Positions 1-8,311 of a stretch of 64,000 bases of DNA are shown piece after piece (position 1 is the first letter of the stretch; each line of letters starts with the position of its first letter). Position numbers and translations under genes: made by a program. Source of the stretch: Novipirellula artificiosorum. GTDB taxonomy: Bacteria > Planctomycetota > Planctomycetia > Pirellulales > Pirellulaceae. The notes under the pieces were generated by a model. It made no database searches. It had not been told where the DNA came from and saw only the letters and a list, made by a program, of their open reading frames with translations. The stretch spans positions 1,175,299 to 1,239,298 of the forward strand of contig NZ_SJPV01000001.1 of assembly GCF_007860135.1 (NCBI RefSeq). Direction: 5' to 3'.

Positions 1-276
1 TTCGTAAAGGCGTTTTCGGTCGCTTCGGTTGACGAATACGGCCGAGATGGGCTCGCAGTACGAAGCTCGTTTCTTACGCCAACGGCGTTCGATTCCGCAG
101 CCCAGGGTCGACGCGAAGCGGCTTACCCTGGGTTCACGTTGCGGGCAACGATTCCGTACGCCGAAGGTGTTCTACAAAACGACGGCCTCGAACGGACACC
201 TTAATGAGCCGTCGTTGCGTTATCGCAGTTTCCTGTCTAGCGTATCAGGGGTTGCTCTGGAAACCGGGGTCGATGT
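1..276. other. intergenic stretch with a CCCAGGGT inverted repeat
   Basis: No convincing gene is visible. The stretch holds the short inverted pair cccagggt (101-108) and accctggg (125-132) with a 16-base loop, in a context that looks like a dispersed Pirellulaceae repeat. A similar pair (agcccag / ctgggct) lies at 5058-5087. The open frame across this region has a composition typical of spurious frames over such repeats. Confidence 0.4.
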
Positions 277-3186
277 TTAGGAGATCAAGATGTCGAGCAA
301 CGCCTCATCCATCGAACCTTCGTTGTCGTCTTCGTCATCCATGGCCCACCATTGGTCGACGGCCTGTGGGGTGATCGGGGAACGACTTTGGATCGCGCTG
401 CGAGTTCGCTGATTGAGATGGTTGATGGTGACCAGTGCGTCAAGCGGTGTCACAGCTCCGTCCTGGCTCAAATCCAAGTGCGATGGGTTGTCATGCGACC
501 GATTCGTGTTGAGGTGGTTGATCACCAATAACGCATCCATTGAGGTCACCCGGCCGTCGCCGCTTGCGTCCATTGCAGTAACGGATGCACGAAGTTCCTC
601 GACAGGTGGGTCGATGATGAAGTAGGCCACCTGCTCCGTTGTGTGATAGCGTTCGGTGTCTCGAGCTTGGTCTTCATCAATCGCGAAGTTGATCGTATTG
701 CCAGTCGGCGTGATTGGGTCGTTTCCGTACAAAACGGCCCAACCTCCGTTGCCACCATCCATGGCTGCTTGGCTAGCGACCGCTGTTTTGGAATTCGGCA
801 TCGCCTGATAGCTGTAGCTGTACGCAGGCGAATCTCCAACTCCCCGGATCGAATCGCCACCTAGGGCAGCCACATACCGAAGGCCTTCGATTTCAGCGGT
901 ACCGGTGGTGCTGGTTTCGATAACGATGTACCCGAGCGTTTCGTCGGAGCGTGTGTTGTCCGAGTCCTCGCCGACGTGCTTGCCAACGGTCAACGCGCTA
1001 CTTGTTGGCGCTGCGGAGCGGCTGCTACCACTGGCCCAGAAGACCGACCAGTCGGGATCGTTATAGGACATCACTTGGCCGAGGACCACGGGCTGACTGT
1101 ACGATTGCAGGTAGCTCCGAGACTCACCGACCCACGAATTGTTCTCATCCGTTCGTGTCGAGTTGAACGTGACGGCTTCCATCTTGTAGCCTGGTTCGTC
1201 ATAGAAGCCCGCTTCGACCACCACGTAGTGCACACGAACGTCGCTGAGCGAGCCTCCACCGGCCGAGTCGACACGAACGTCGAATTGGTTGCCCGAAGCA
1301 TTCTGAATCCTGGTGACCCCTGGGGCGTCGCTCGAGTCGTAGTTGGGCGTCGCGATCACAACCATGTTGTCGTAGGTATGTGAGAGCACCACTGTGGTCC
1401 AGCCACTGCTGCCAACGCCTGTAACAACGCCGTGGGCAAGTTTGGGACCTGACGCGATGGGCGTAACATCGATGGTGACCGTAGCCACGTTGGAATCCAA
1501 CTCACCGTCATTCAGCGTGTAAGTGAAGCTGGCTAGACCAGAAAAACTTGCAGAGGGTGTGAAGCTCACCGTGCCATTTTCGTTGACCACGGCGGTACCG
1601 TTGGTGCTGCCAATAATTGCGATTGAAAGCGATTCACCGTCCACATCGGTATCGTTGTCCAGCACATCAATCACAACAGGTGTGTCCATCGGAGTGTTGG
1701 CCAAGTCGTCGACCGCCACGGGGGCATCGTTGACCGCTGTCACTGTGACGAGGAAACTGTCCTGGGCGTAGGCTCCCGAGCCATCGGTTCCACGGATCGT
1801 GACCGTTGCGGTGCCGTTCTGATCGGGCTGGTAGTCGAGTGTGAGGACGTTGTCGAGCAACGACGCCGTGACCAGACTGCTGTTACTATTGGCTTGGACC
1901 GATAGAGTAACAAGATCACTCGCGTCGATATCGCTGAACATGCCGGTGAGATCAATCACAGAATCGGCTGAATCCTCGGTGACGTCCAGGTCGTCGATCG
2001 GCTGGTTCAGTATTGGAGCATCATTCACCGACGTGACGCTGATGCTGACCGTCGCTGCGGCGCTTTCCGCTATTCCATCGCTCACCGTGAAGGTGAAACT
2101 GTCCAGCCCGCTGTAGTTGGCTGCTGGCTCGTAGGTCAGAGCCGGGGCCGTTCCGGCGAGCGTCCCATGAGTTGGTCCAATCGTGACTGTGTAGGTCAGC
2201 GTGTCGCCATCTAGATCACTGCCTTGCAACGTCACGGGTTTGGAATCGTCCTCGGGCAAGACAATCGATTGAGATTCTGCTGTTGGAACATCATTCACAG
2301 AATTCACGGTCAGCGTGACGATCGCTTGATCGGAATTGCCAAAGCCGTCGTTGGCTACGTAGCTGAAACTATCCGTTCCAGCGAAGTTCGCTTCGGGCGT
2401 GTAGTTGAATGAACCGTCCTGATTCAGATTCAGTTGACCGTGTGAGACACCGCTGATGATGTTTGCCGTGATGGGGTCACCGTCGTCATCGCGGTCGTTT
2501 CCCAAGACGCCAGGAGTTGCCACATTGATCGGCTGGTCTTCGTCCACATCGTAGGAATCATCGTTGGCAACCGGAACGCTATTCACTCGATTGACCATGA
2601 TCGTCACGGTGGCAGTATCAGAGACCAGGGATGAGTCCTGGACGCGATAGGTGAAGCTGTCTTGACCGTAGAAACCGTCCTCGGGCGTGTACGTGAAGGA
2701 TCCGTCCTCGCCGAGCCAGACGTCGCCGTGGCTTGGATCGCCGACAATAGCGGCACTTAGCGTATCCGCATCAACATCGGAGTCATTGGCCAGCACTCCA
2801 CTGGCTGGTACGACAAGGCTCATGTCTTGATCCACAACATAGTCGTCGTCGACTGCTACGGGTGCATCATTGACCGGGGTGACACTCACCATGACGGTTC
2901 CCGTATCAACACCGCCATTCCCATCGGCCAGCGTGTAGGTGAAGCTGTCGCTGCCGTGATAGTTGGCATCGGGTGTGTAGGTGATCGTGCCATCTGCGTT
3001 GTTTGCAATTGTTCCATGAGCAGCCACGCCGATGGAATCCACGAGCAGGCTGTCCCCATCGGGATCAGAGTCATTAGCGATAACATTCATCACGACCGCC
3101 GTATCCTCATCGGTGGTCGCCGAGTCATCAGTCGCCGTCCACTCCGACGTCGTCCACGCCCGTGACCGTGACCGTTTGAGGCACAT
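277..3186 (-). CDS. cadherin-like repeat and dockerin half of a giant secreted protein, out of frame with the upstream S8 protease
   Basis: This frame encodes about six to seven tandem cadherin/Ig-like modules of about 95 residues, each with signatures such as NDSDPDGD, GSFTYTP and DSFTY. A unique domain of about 280 residues follows, and then a C-terminal planctomycete dockerin with two Ca-binding loops (DASGDGRVTSMDAL and DLSQDGAVTPLDAL). The nominal ATG at 3186 is not a credible start: the first 15 or so codons are the shifted reading of the last codons of the S8 protease gene, and there is no signal peptide. I infer one ancestral gene of about 1,550 codons, secreted and anchored or assembled through the dockerin, now split by a one-base frame change or deletion scar around 3128-3180. 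A sequencing error is the main alternative. Confidence 0.8.
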   Translation of the reverse strand: MCLKRSRSRAWTTSEWTATDDSATTDEDTAVVMNVIANDSDPDGDSLLVDSIGVAAHGTIANNADGTITYTPDANYHGSDSFTYTLADGNGGVDTGTVMVSVTPVNDAPVAVDDDYVVDQDMSLVVPASGVLANDSDVDADTLSAAIVGDPSHGDVWLGEDGSFTYTPEDGFYGQDSFTYRVQDSSLVSDTATVTIMVNRVNSVPVANDDSYDVDEDQPINVATPGVLGNDRDDDGDPITANIISGVSHGQLNLNQDGSFNYTPEANFAGTDSFSYVANDGFGNSDQAIVTLTVNSVNDVPTAESQSIVLPEDDSKPVTLQGSDLDGDTLTYTVTIGPTHGTLAGTAPALTYEPAANYSGLDSFTFTVSDGIAESAAATVSISVTSVNDAPILNQPIDDLDVTEDSADSVIDLTGMFSDIDASDLVTLSVQANSNSSLVTASLLDNVLTLDYQPDQNGTATVTIRGTDGSGAYAQDSFLVTVTAVNDAPVAVDDLANTPMDTPVVIDVLDNDTDVDGESLSIAIIGSTNGTAVVNENGTVSFTPSASFSGLASFTYTLNDGELDSNVATVTIDVTPIASGPKLAHGVVTGVGSSGWTTVVLSHTYDNMVVIATPNYDSSDAPGVTRIQNASGNQFDVRVDSAGGGSLSDVRVHYVVVEAGFYDEPGYKMEAVTFNSTRTDENNSWVGESRSYLQSYSQPVVLGQVMSYNDPDWSVFWASGSSRSAAPTSSALTVGKHVGEDSDNTRSDETLGYIVIETSTTGTAEIEGLRYVAALGGDSIRGVGDSPAYSYSYQAMPNSKTAVASQAAMDGGNGGWAVLYGNDPITPTGNTINFAIDEDQARDTERYHTTEQVAYFIIDPPVEELRASVTAMDASGDGRVTSMDALLVINHLNTNRSHDNPSHLDLSQDGAVTPLDALVTINHLNQRTRSAIQSRSPITPQAVDQWWAMDDEDDNEGSMDEALLDILIS

Positions 3187-4813
3187 CCCAATTGACAGGG
3201 GTAAAGGTCATGCTTGATACCGAGACGGTACCTTCGGTGGTGTCGCTCGATGACAAATCAAACGAAACATCGGCCGTCGGCATCGTATCCAAGACAACGT
3301 CAAATGTCGCAGTCTGGCCGGATTCCGAAGTGACCAACCCCGCGGTGGGATTCACCGTGATTCGAGGGTACGGATCATGGTCTTCCGCCCACCCCAGTCT
3401 TTCAACGTGATTGTCGGGACTGTCCGGGTTGGGATAGGGTGGATTGGGAATTTGTAACCCCTCGGCGCCGTACCAATCCATTGCCTCGTCAATCATCGCC
3501 TGGCGAATGGCGTACACTCCCGAGGCATCTGTGGCTCGACCATTCTTGGCAATGTAGAGCGCCGCAAGACCCGCTGCGTGGGGCGCCGCCATACTGGTTC
3601 CGCTGCCGACCGCATAACCACCGCCGATATACGTGGAATTGATGTCCACCCCTGGCATCATCAGGTCAATACCCAATCCGGGCGACGTGACAACGTTGTT
3701 GTCGTCGTACCACGATACGCGCCCGAAGTCGGGACCTTCATCATTGCTGTAGTTGCTGAAGTCTGCGTAGGTGTCATCCGGGTAATTCCCATAGCTCGTA
3801 TTGTCGCCATGTCCTCCTGATTGCCCATCGGTATCCGCGATCGCGCTGATCGTGGCCACTTCCGGGTACACCGCTGGGATCGTGTCATCGGAAGTGCCAA
3901 AGTCAAAGTCAGTCCCAATGATGTCGCGATAGGAATTACCCGATGCGGCAACATAGACGACGCCAGCCTCCACGCTTTCTTTGATTGCGTCATGGTAGGC
4001 TTGGCTGACACCGAGACCACCGAGGCTCATGTTGGCGACCTCGATCTTATCCGCATTTGCTGTGACCCATTCGATCCCTTCGATAATGTCCGACAAGTTA
4101 CCGTTGGTATTGCTGTCCAAGACTTTCACGGCCCACAGCCGAGCCCCAGGAGCGACCCCCACCACGCCAATGTTGTTGTCGAGTGCTCCCGCGATTCCCG
4201 CAACGTGAGTCCCATGACCATTGTCGTCGTCGTAACCAGTGTCCGTACCCAGAATGGCGTTGTACCCGCCCGCGACGTTCAGATCTGGATGGTCGATATC
4301 AATGCCTGAATCAATGATCGCAATGTCAACATCCAATAGCTGGTTAGTGCCGTCGATCTTTGCGGTTGAATTCAGGTCGGCTTGAATTCGATCAACACCC
4401 GTGGGCACGATCTGAGCAAAGGCCTGCATCGGCAAATCGGGTTCGACATACTTGACTCGCGGATCTTCACGCAATAACTGCACCGCTTCGCTTGACATTT
4501 CGCCCGCGAATCCATTCACTGCGTGCTCGAAGACATGGGAGATTCGGCCGCCTCGATCTCGGACTTGGTTCTCCGCCATGGTGCGCGATTGCTCGACATG
4601 GTCGTTCCAAACAACGATCACCCGCTCCAGTCGATTATTGCCATTCTGAATCAGATCGTTCATTGGCGTCATCGGGGTGGCTGCCAACAATCGACGGTCT
4701 TCGAGGGTCTCGATTTTCGCACGCCGCGTTCGCAGACGCCGTTTCGATTCGGCCGCTTTGCGAGAAGGGAGCTTGCGACGTTGTTGCTTTGATTGCAGGA
4801 GAGGGGTGAACAT
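3128..4813 (-). CDS. subtilisin-like serine protease (peptidase S8), N-terminal part
   Basis: Exported subtilase. With the ATG at 4813 the protein is 561 residues. A basic N-terminus with LEDRRLLAA (about 37-45) is the sorting segment common on planctomycete surface proteins. An I9-like propeptide follows (about 63-130), then the S8 domain with catalytic Asp about 168 (IIDSG), His about 200 (NGHGTH), oxyanion Asn about 293 (AASGN) and Ser about 407 (GSGTSMAAP). A partial Calx-beta-like module begins near 480 and stops abruptly after GVDDVGVDGD at two consecutive TGA codons. The module normally runs on, so the stop looks secondary. The cadherin/dockerin half continues in the neighbouring frame. 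The protease core is intact, so the truncated product could still be active but would lack its adhesive part. Confidence 0.9.
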   Translation of the reverse strand: MFTPLLQSKQQRRKLPSRKAAESKRRLRTRRAKIETLEDRRLLAATPMTPMNDLIQNGNNRLERVIVVWNDHVEQSRTMAENQVRDRGGRISHVFEHAVNGFAGEMSSEAVQLLREDPRVKYVEPDLPMQAFAQIVPTGVDRIQADLNSTAKIDGTNQLLDVDIAIIDSGIDIDHPDLNVAGGYNAILGTDTGYDDDNGHGTHVAGIAGALDNNIGVVGVAPGARLWAVKVLDSNTNGNLSDIIEGIEWVTANADKIEVANMSLGGLGVSQAYHDAIKESVEAGVVYVAASGNSYRDIIGTDFDFGTSDDTIPAVYPEVATISAIADTDGQSGGHGDNTSYGNYPDDTYADFSNYSNDEGPDFGRVSWYDDNNVVTSPGLGIDLMMPGVDINSTYIGGGYAVGSGTSMAAPHAAGLAALYIAKNGRATDASGVYAIRQAMIDEAMDWYGAEGLQIPNPPYPNPDSPDNHVERLGWAEDHDPYPRITVNPTAGLVTSESGQTATFDVVLDTMPTADVSFDLSSSDTTEGTVSVSSMTFTPVNWDVPQTVTVTGVDDVGVDGD

Positions 4814-5516
4814 GATGGAGAACCCTTTTCGATTGAGGAAAGACGTTTTTGGGTTTGTCCATCTGCCTTGCCGGTCTTTGCCACAACCAGGCAAACGGGC
4901 ATGTTCTCACGAGCACAAAAATGGGCCGTGTGGGGACGTTGCCTTGTCCAACGAGGGGCGTGGTCTACGTCGATCGCCGGGCGGATCTTGCGGTTGGCGG
5001 TTAGGCGCTATGTCATTGGCAAGACCTCGTCAAGGTTCGTGGTGTGCCGTGGTTCGTAGCCCAGCGTACAAAGCCTCGCCCTGGGCTTTCGAATCGAACC
5101 AGGCATGTGTACGGAAAGAAGGTGTCGACTCCGCTGCAGCGGCTTGGTATTCCATGAGGGGTTGCCCTCTTCGATCTGCTTGAGGATTTGCGTGACGTCA
5201 CTCATCTTGAGAAACCCAAATCATTGGAGTTGTGCGCATTCTCCCCCTTCGAGAGCGAAGAAACAAGCAAAGCTATGGCCTGACACGCAAGCTTCGAAAA
5301 ACACTACAAGGCGGGTTGGACATCTCCCAGTGCTAGTTCAGCATTGCTCTAACCCCGCTTGCCTAAACGGAAGACGACGTCACCGCGGCCATCGGGGCTT
5401 CCAGCCTCGTACTGCAGTTTCGCTTGATCGTCCTTGCCATCGGCGCCGACCGAGTAAAACACTCGTTGACCCTCTATCGTGGTCATCCTCACACGAAACC
5501 GCTTGGCCGCGGAGGT
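4814..5516. other. 703-base gap with a sigma-factor remnant
   Basis: No intact gene is visible. Near the middle lies an inverted pair agcccag (5058-5064) / ctgggct (5081-5087), like that near base 100. On the minus strand at about 5150-5205 a short frame begins MSDVTQILKQIEEGNP, which matches the usual start of planctomycete ECF-type sigma factors but loses the family after about 17 codons. The rest shows nothing I recognise. Confidence 0.5.
5150..5205 (-). pseudogene. 5' remnant of an ECF sigma factor gene
   Basis: The minus-strand ATG at 5205 opens a frame reading MSDVTQILKQIEEGNPSW. Planctomycete ECF sigma factors of the Sigma70_ECF type characteristically begin MSDVT.IL..IE.GD. Homology fades after roughly 17 codons and no region 2 or 4 follows. 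This is family knowledge from memory, not a search, and the fragment is short, so chance similarity is possible. Confidence 0.35.
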
Positions 5517-7958
5517 TTAAGCGTCGTCCGGATCGGAGAGCTGACGCACCCGGAATCTTTTGACGTGATACCGGACGGAAACGTCCGGCAAATAGAACAA
5601 CTGCACCTGTCGCCATCGCCCAATTTGAATGATTCCCTCATGTTCGGTTGGGCCCTCGACCGTTCGTAAGGATTCCAAATTCCCAAAGATCTCCACACCA
5701 CTGGGGCGGACTTCCATTCGCATCTGGGCCTTCGAGGAGCCATCGGTGTTGAAAGCCTGAATGACCGATCCGCCTTGATTCGTACGGGGGCGGGTAAGCT
5801 CAAATCGCCAGCTGCCAGGTTGGAATCGTACCATCATTCCCAGCCCACCGGTGTCAACCGTGTCTTCATGAAACATCGGACCCGCAACCAACGCGATGCC
5901 ATACGGGTCTTGCGTGTCGCTGTCGAGCAACTCGACTTCCAATTCGAGTTCCAATGGCATGGGGAAATGGAGCCGCGGCCTGAGCACGTCCTCGCTGCTC
6001 TTGATTGAAGAGGACAGTACGAATCCATCGTCTCGTTCCTCAACCTCGTAGTCTCGAACGAACCACCCGATAAGATCTTCGTTGATCTCCAAATCAACCC
6101 ATTGTCCTTGATGGAAGGTCGTAGCCCATTGATGGCATTGCCGCACCGTTTTGACAAAGAGGTTGTCCTGATCGTCGACGAATTCCTCGAGGGCTTCCAG
6201 GTCGTGGCCGATTTGCTTCCAATCCGTTGCGTTCTGGTGCTCGCCGTGGGACAAGACGCGTTGGTGCAGTTGTTGACACAGCAATTTTGTGCGATCGTCA
6301 TAGACCGCCAACAAGGACCGAAGTAGTTCGAGGTCGAGGAAGTAGGAGCGACACGCCGCAGGAGTCATGCTGTCCGGCTCGTTTTCGAGCAACCAGGCAA
6401 CATCCTCATAGCGTCCGCAATCCCAGAGAATCTTCGCGATGACGGTAAAGCAATCCGCTGCAACAACCCCTCTCGCTTCTGCGGATGCCATGGTGCGGCG
6501 ATAGTCAAGAACTTTGGATGCTACCATCAAGATTTGAAGATCCGAGTCGGCGGGTGTCTGCCACGATCGTTCCGAAAACGCGCCGTCCAAAAAGAAAGTA
6601 CTGAAGTAGGGGATCGCCGTGTCTTGCTGTGTGCAATTGGCACAGAGCGCTGCGATTTGCATCGCGTCGTCCGCGGACCCGACATTGACCGGTTTCATCT
6701 GGCGCAGGTAGGTTTCGTAAACATCGGGATCATCGCATACGACGCGAAGGGCGAGGCGAAACCAATGGTGGTTCGGTCGCCCTGTGGAACCCCATAGGCT
6801 TTGCTCTTCGATCAATCTCGTGAGCAATCGGACCGAGTTGGGACGATCGCACCACGCTCGGACCAGCAATTGCCCGCGCAGACTTGTGATTTTATCGACA
6901 CCGGGCGGCAACTTTTCTGTGTTCCGCCATAGATTCCTCAGGTTCCAAACCTTGCCTCCAAGATAATGGGTCACGCCGTGCGCGAAATAATTCCGCACCC
7001 AGACCGGGAGATCTTCCTCAGGTAGCTCCGCGATCTTGAGGGCAAAGTCGCCTTCGGCGTGTCGGTTGCCCATGGCAGCATAGCCACTCAAGTAAGGAAG
7101 TACGAACTCCATGAAGGGGGGCTTGTCAGCGAATTTCTCGATCATGCTGAAAAACACTGCGTGAGCATCGATCACTCGAAAGCCCATATCGCTATAGTCC
7201 ACATCAAAATCGTAGCGAGCCGAGTGGGCATAGATGACGAACTTCAATAACTCGCATGCTGGCTTACCGTCGATCGCGTCAACCGCTTGCTTGTACGCAG
7301 CACGACGTTCGACGCTCTTATTGGGAGCGCTGATGATTTGACCGTACAGGAGAAGTGGGTCTCGGTTGCCGTTGGCGTAGGCTTCGTCCAAAATGGTTTG
7401 TTGAGACTCAAGTCGAAGTTGCCTCGCAATACGTCGACGCAACTCTGTCTCGAGTGCACCGCGAAGCCTGTCATTCTTTGGTTGCGCCCCCTGGCGGCTG
7501 TCATAGTCCGCCATCAAATACTCGACCACCGGAAGAAACTGTGCTGCTCGCTGCTCAATCGTCGGGTAGCCGGAGTCGGGGAGGAGTGGTGTCTGCATCG
7601 GATCCCTCAACGCTTGGCGAAGGTGGGGGTCCTCCTTGACGAGCCGAGCCTCGGTCGCCCTGAGCACTTCGTTCGTTCCCTCTGCCTGCTTCGCAAACAG
7701 CTCGAATGCGCGGATCAGCTCCTCCGTAATTTCAACTTCGATTTCGTCGTCCGGGACGCTGTATCGAGCCGCCAGAGTGTTCGGTTTGTATTCGCCCGCC
7801 GCAACGATGGGGGCATGATCGTCGCGGGTCAGTAGGGGCAACCAAAGGAAGGAACTCGCCCCAATGGTGACAATGGCAAGCGACAACACACCTCCGAGCA
7901 CCCACCACTTCTTTTTGCCAACGAGCAGTTTTCCAGACGACTTATCGTTTTGTTTCAT
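5517..7958 (-). CDS. membrane-anchored large protein, DUF1583-like C-terminus
   Basis: Planctomycete-type protein of 813 residues with unknown function. A lysine-rich cytoplasmic tip is followed by one membrane segment (about 18-40, VLGGVLSLAIVTIGASSFLWLPLL), so the bulk is probably outside the inner membrane. Residues about 60-600 are helical and TPR-like in feel, with many Leu/Ala/Arg helices. The last 200 or so residues look like a concanavalin/LamG-type beta sandwich (DYEVEERDDGFVLSS, PYGIALVAGP, GSWRFELTR), resembling the R. baltica family DUF1583. The ATG at 7958 is well placed before the membrane segment. It stands alone, 353 bases downstream of the histidine kinase on the same strand. 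Family assignment is tentative. Confidence 0.8.
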   Translation of the reverse strand: MKQNDKSSGKLLVGKKKWWVLGGVLSLAIVTIGASSFLWLPLLTRDDHAPIVAAGEYKPNTLAARYSVPDDEIEVEITEELIRAFELFAKQAEGTNEVLRATEARLVKEDPHLRQALRDPMQTPLLPDSGYPTIEQRAAQFLPVVEYLMADYDSRQGAQPKNDRLRGALETELRRRIARQLRLESQQTILDEAYANGNRDPLLLYGQIISAPNKSVERRAAYKQAVDAIDGKPACELLKFVIYAHSARYDFDVDYSDMGFRVIDAHAVFFSMIEKFADKPPFMEFVLPYLSGYAAMGNRHAEGDFALKIAELPEEDLPVWVRNYFAHGVTHYLGGKVWNLRNLWRNTEKLPPGVDKITSLRGQLLVRAWCDRPNSVRLLTRLIEEQSLWGSTGRPNHHWFRLALRVVCDDPDVYETYLRQMKPVNVGSADDAMQIAALCANCTQQDTAIPYFSTFFLDGAFSERSWQTPADSDLQILMVASKVLDYRRTMASAEARGVVAADCFTVIAKILWDCGRYEDVAWLLENEPDSMTPAACRSYFLDLELLRSLLAVYDDRTKLLCQQLHQRVLSHGEHQNATDWKQIGHDLEALEEFVDDQDNLFVKTVRQCHQWATTFHQGQWVDLEINEDLIGWFVRDYEVEERDDGFVLSSSIKSSEDVLRPRLHFPMPLELELEVELLDSDTQDPYGIALVAGPMFHEDTVDTGGLGMMVRFQPGSWRFELTRPRTNQGGSVIQAFNTDGSSKAQMRMEVRPSGVEIFGNLESLRTVEGPTEHEGIIQIGRWRQVQLFYLPDVSVRYHVKRFRVRQLSDPDDA

Positions 7959-8311
7959 TGGATGGCCCCATTCCTTCGTTGTTTGCGGCCTCCATTCCCG
8001 GCATCCGAATGTCGGTTATCACGAGGTCCGGTGTGCGGCTACGACAGTGCTTCCCGCTCGATCCCAAGAAAAAACTAAGAATCATCGTGGTTGCTCCTGC
8101 GAGTGTACACCGAATATATTGCTTTCGGTGTCCACCGCCAACACCATGAAGCCGTATGGAGCGAGCGACACTTTTCCCTTTTGAATCTTGCCACCGGCTG
8201 ATTCGACTCGCGATGCTTCGGTCGCACGTCCCACAACCAGAAACCCGCGACAAGTTCGTTGGCTAGGAATCAAGGACGAACAGTTCGCTAAGAACGCATA
8301 AGTGAAACAAG
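7959..8311. other. 353-base gap containing gene debris
   Basis: The gap between the histidine kinase and the large membrane protein has no intact gene, but carries minus-strand peptide fragments. One reads RTPDLVITDIRMPGMEA (about 7990-8046), clearly a receiver-domain phosphorylation loop. Another (about 8112-8215) reads GKVSLAPYGFMVLAVD, which resembles the C-terminal beta strand of GH13-type enzymes. The second similarity is weak. Confidence 0.55.
7990..8046 (-). pseudogene. receiver-domain fragment (response regulator remnant)
   Basis: The minus strand encodes RTPDLVITDIRMPGMEA, the canonical beta3 strand, phospho-Asp and following loop of a response-regulator receiver domain (PDLVITDI.MPGM.G). 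Neither the upstream acidic pocket (DD near the N-terminus) nor the downstream Thr and Lys motifs are present in frame. It lies directly upstream of the gene starting at 7958 and downstream of a hybrid kinase with its own intact receiver, so it is likely the scar of a deleted regulator gene. Confidence 0.6.

Noticed and set aside
29..280. Plus-strand frame of 83 codons
   Set aside because: It spans a dispersed inverted repeat; such frames are commonly annotated in these genomes but have no recognisable domain.
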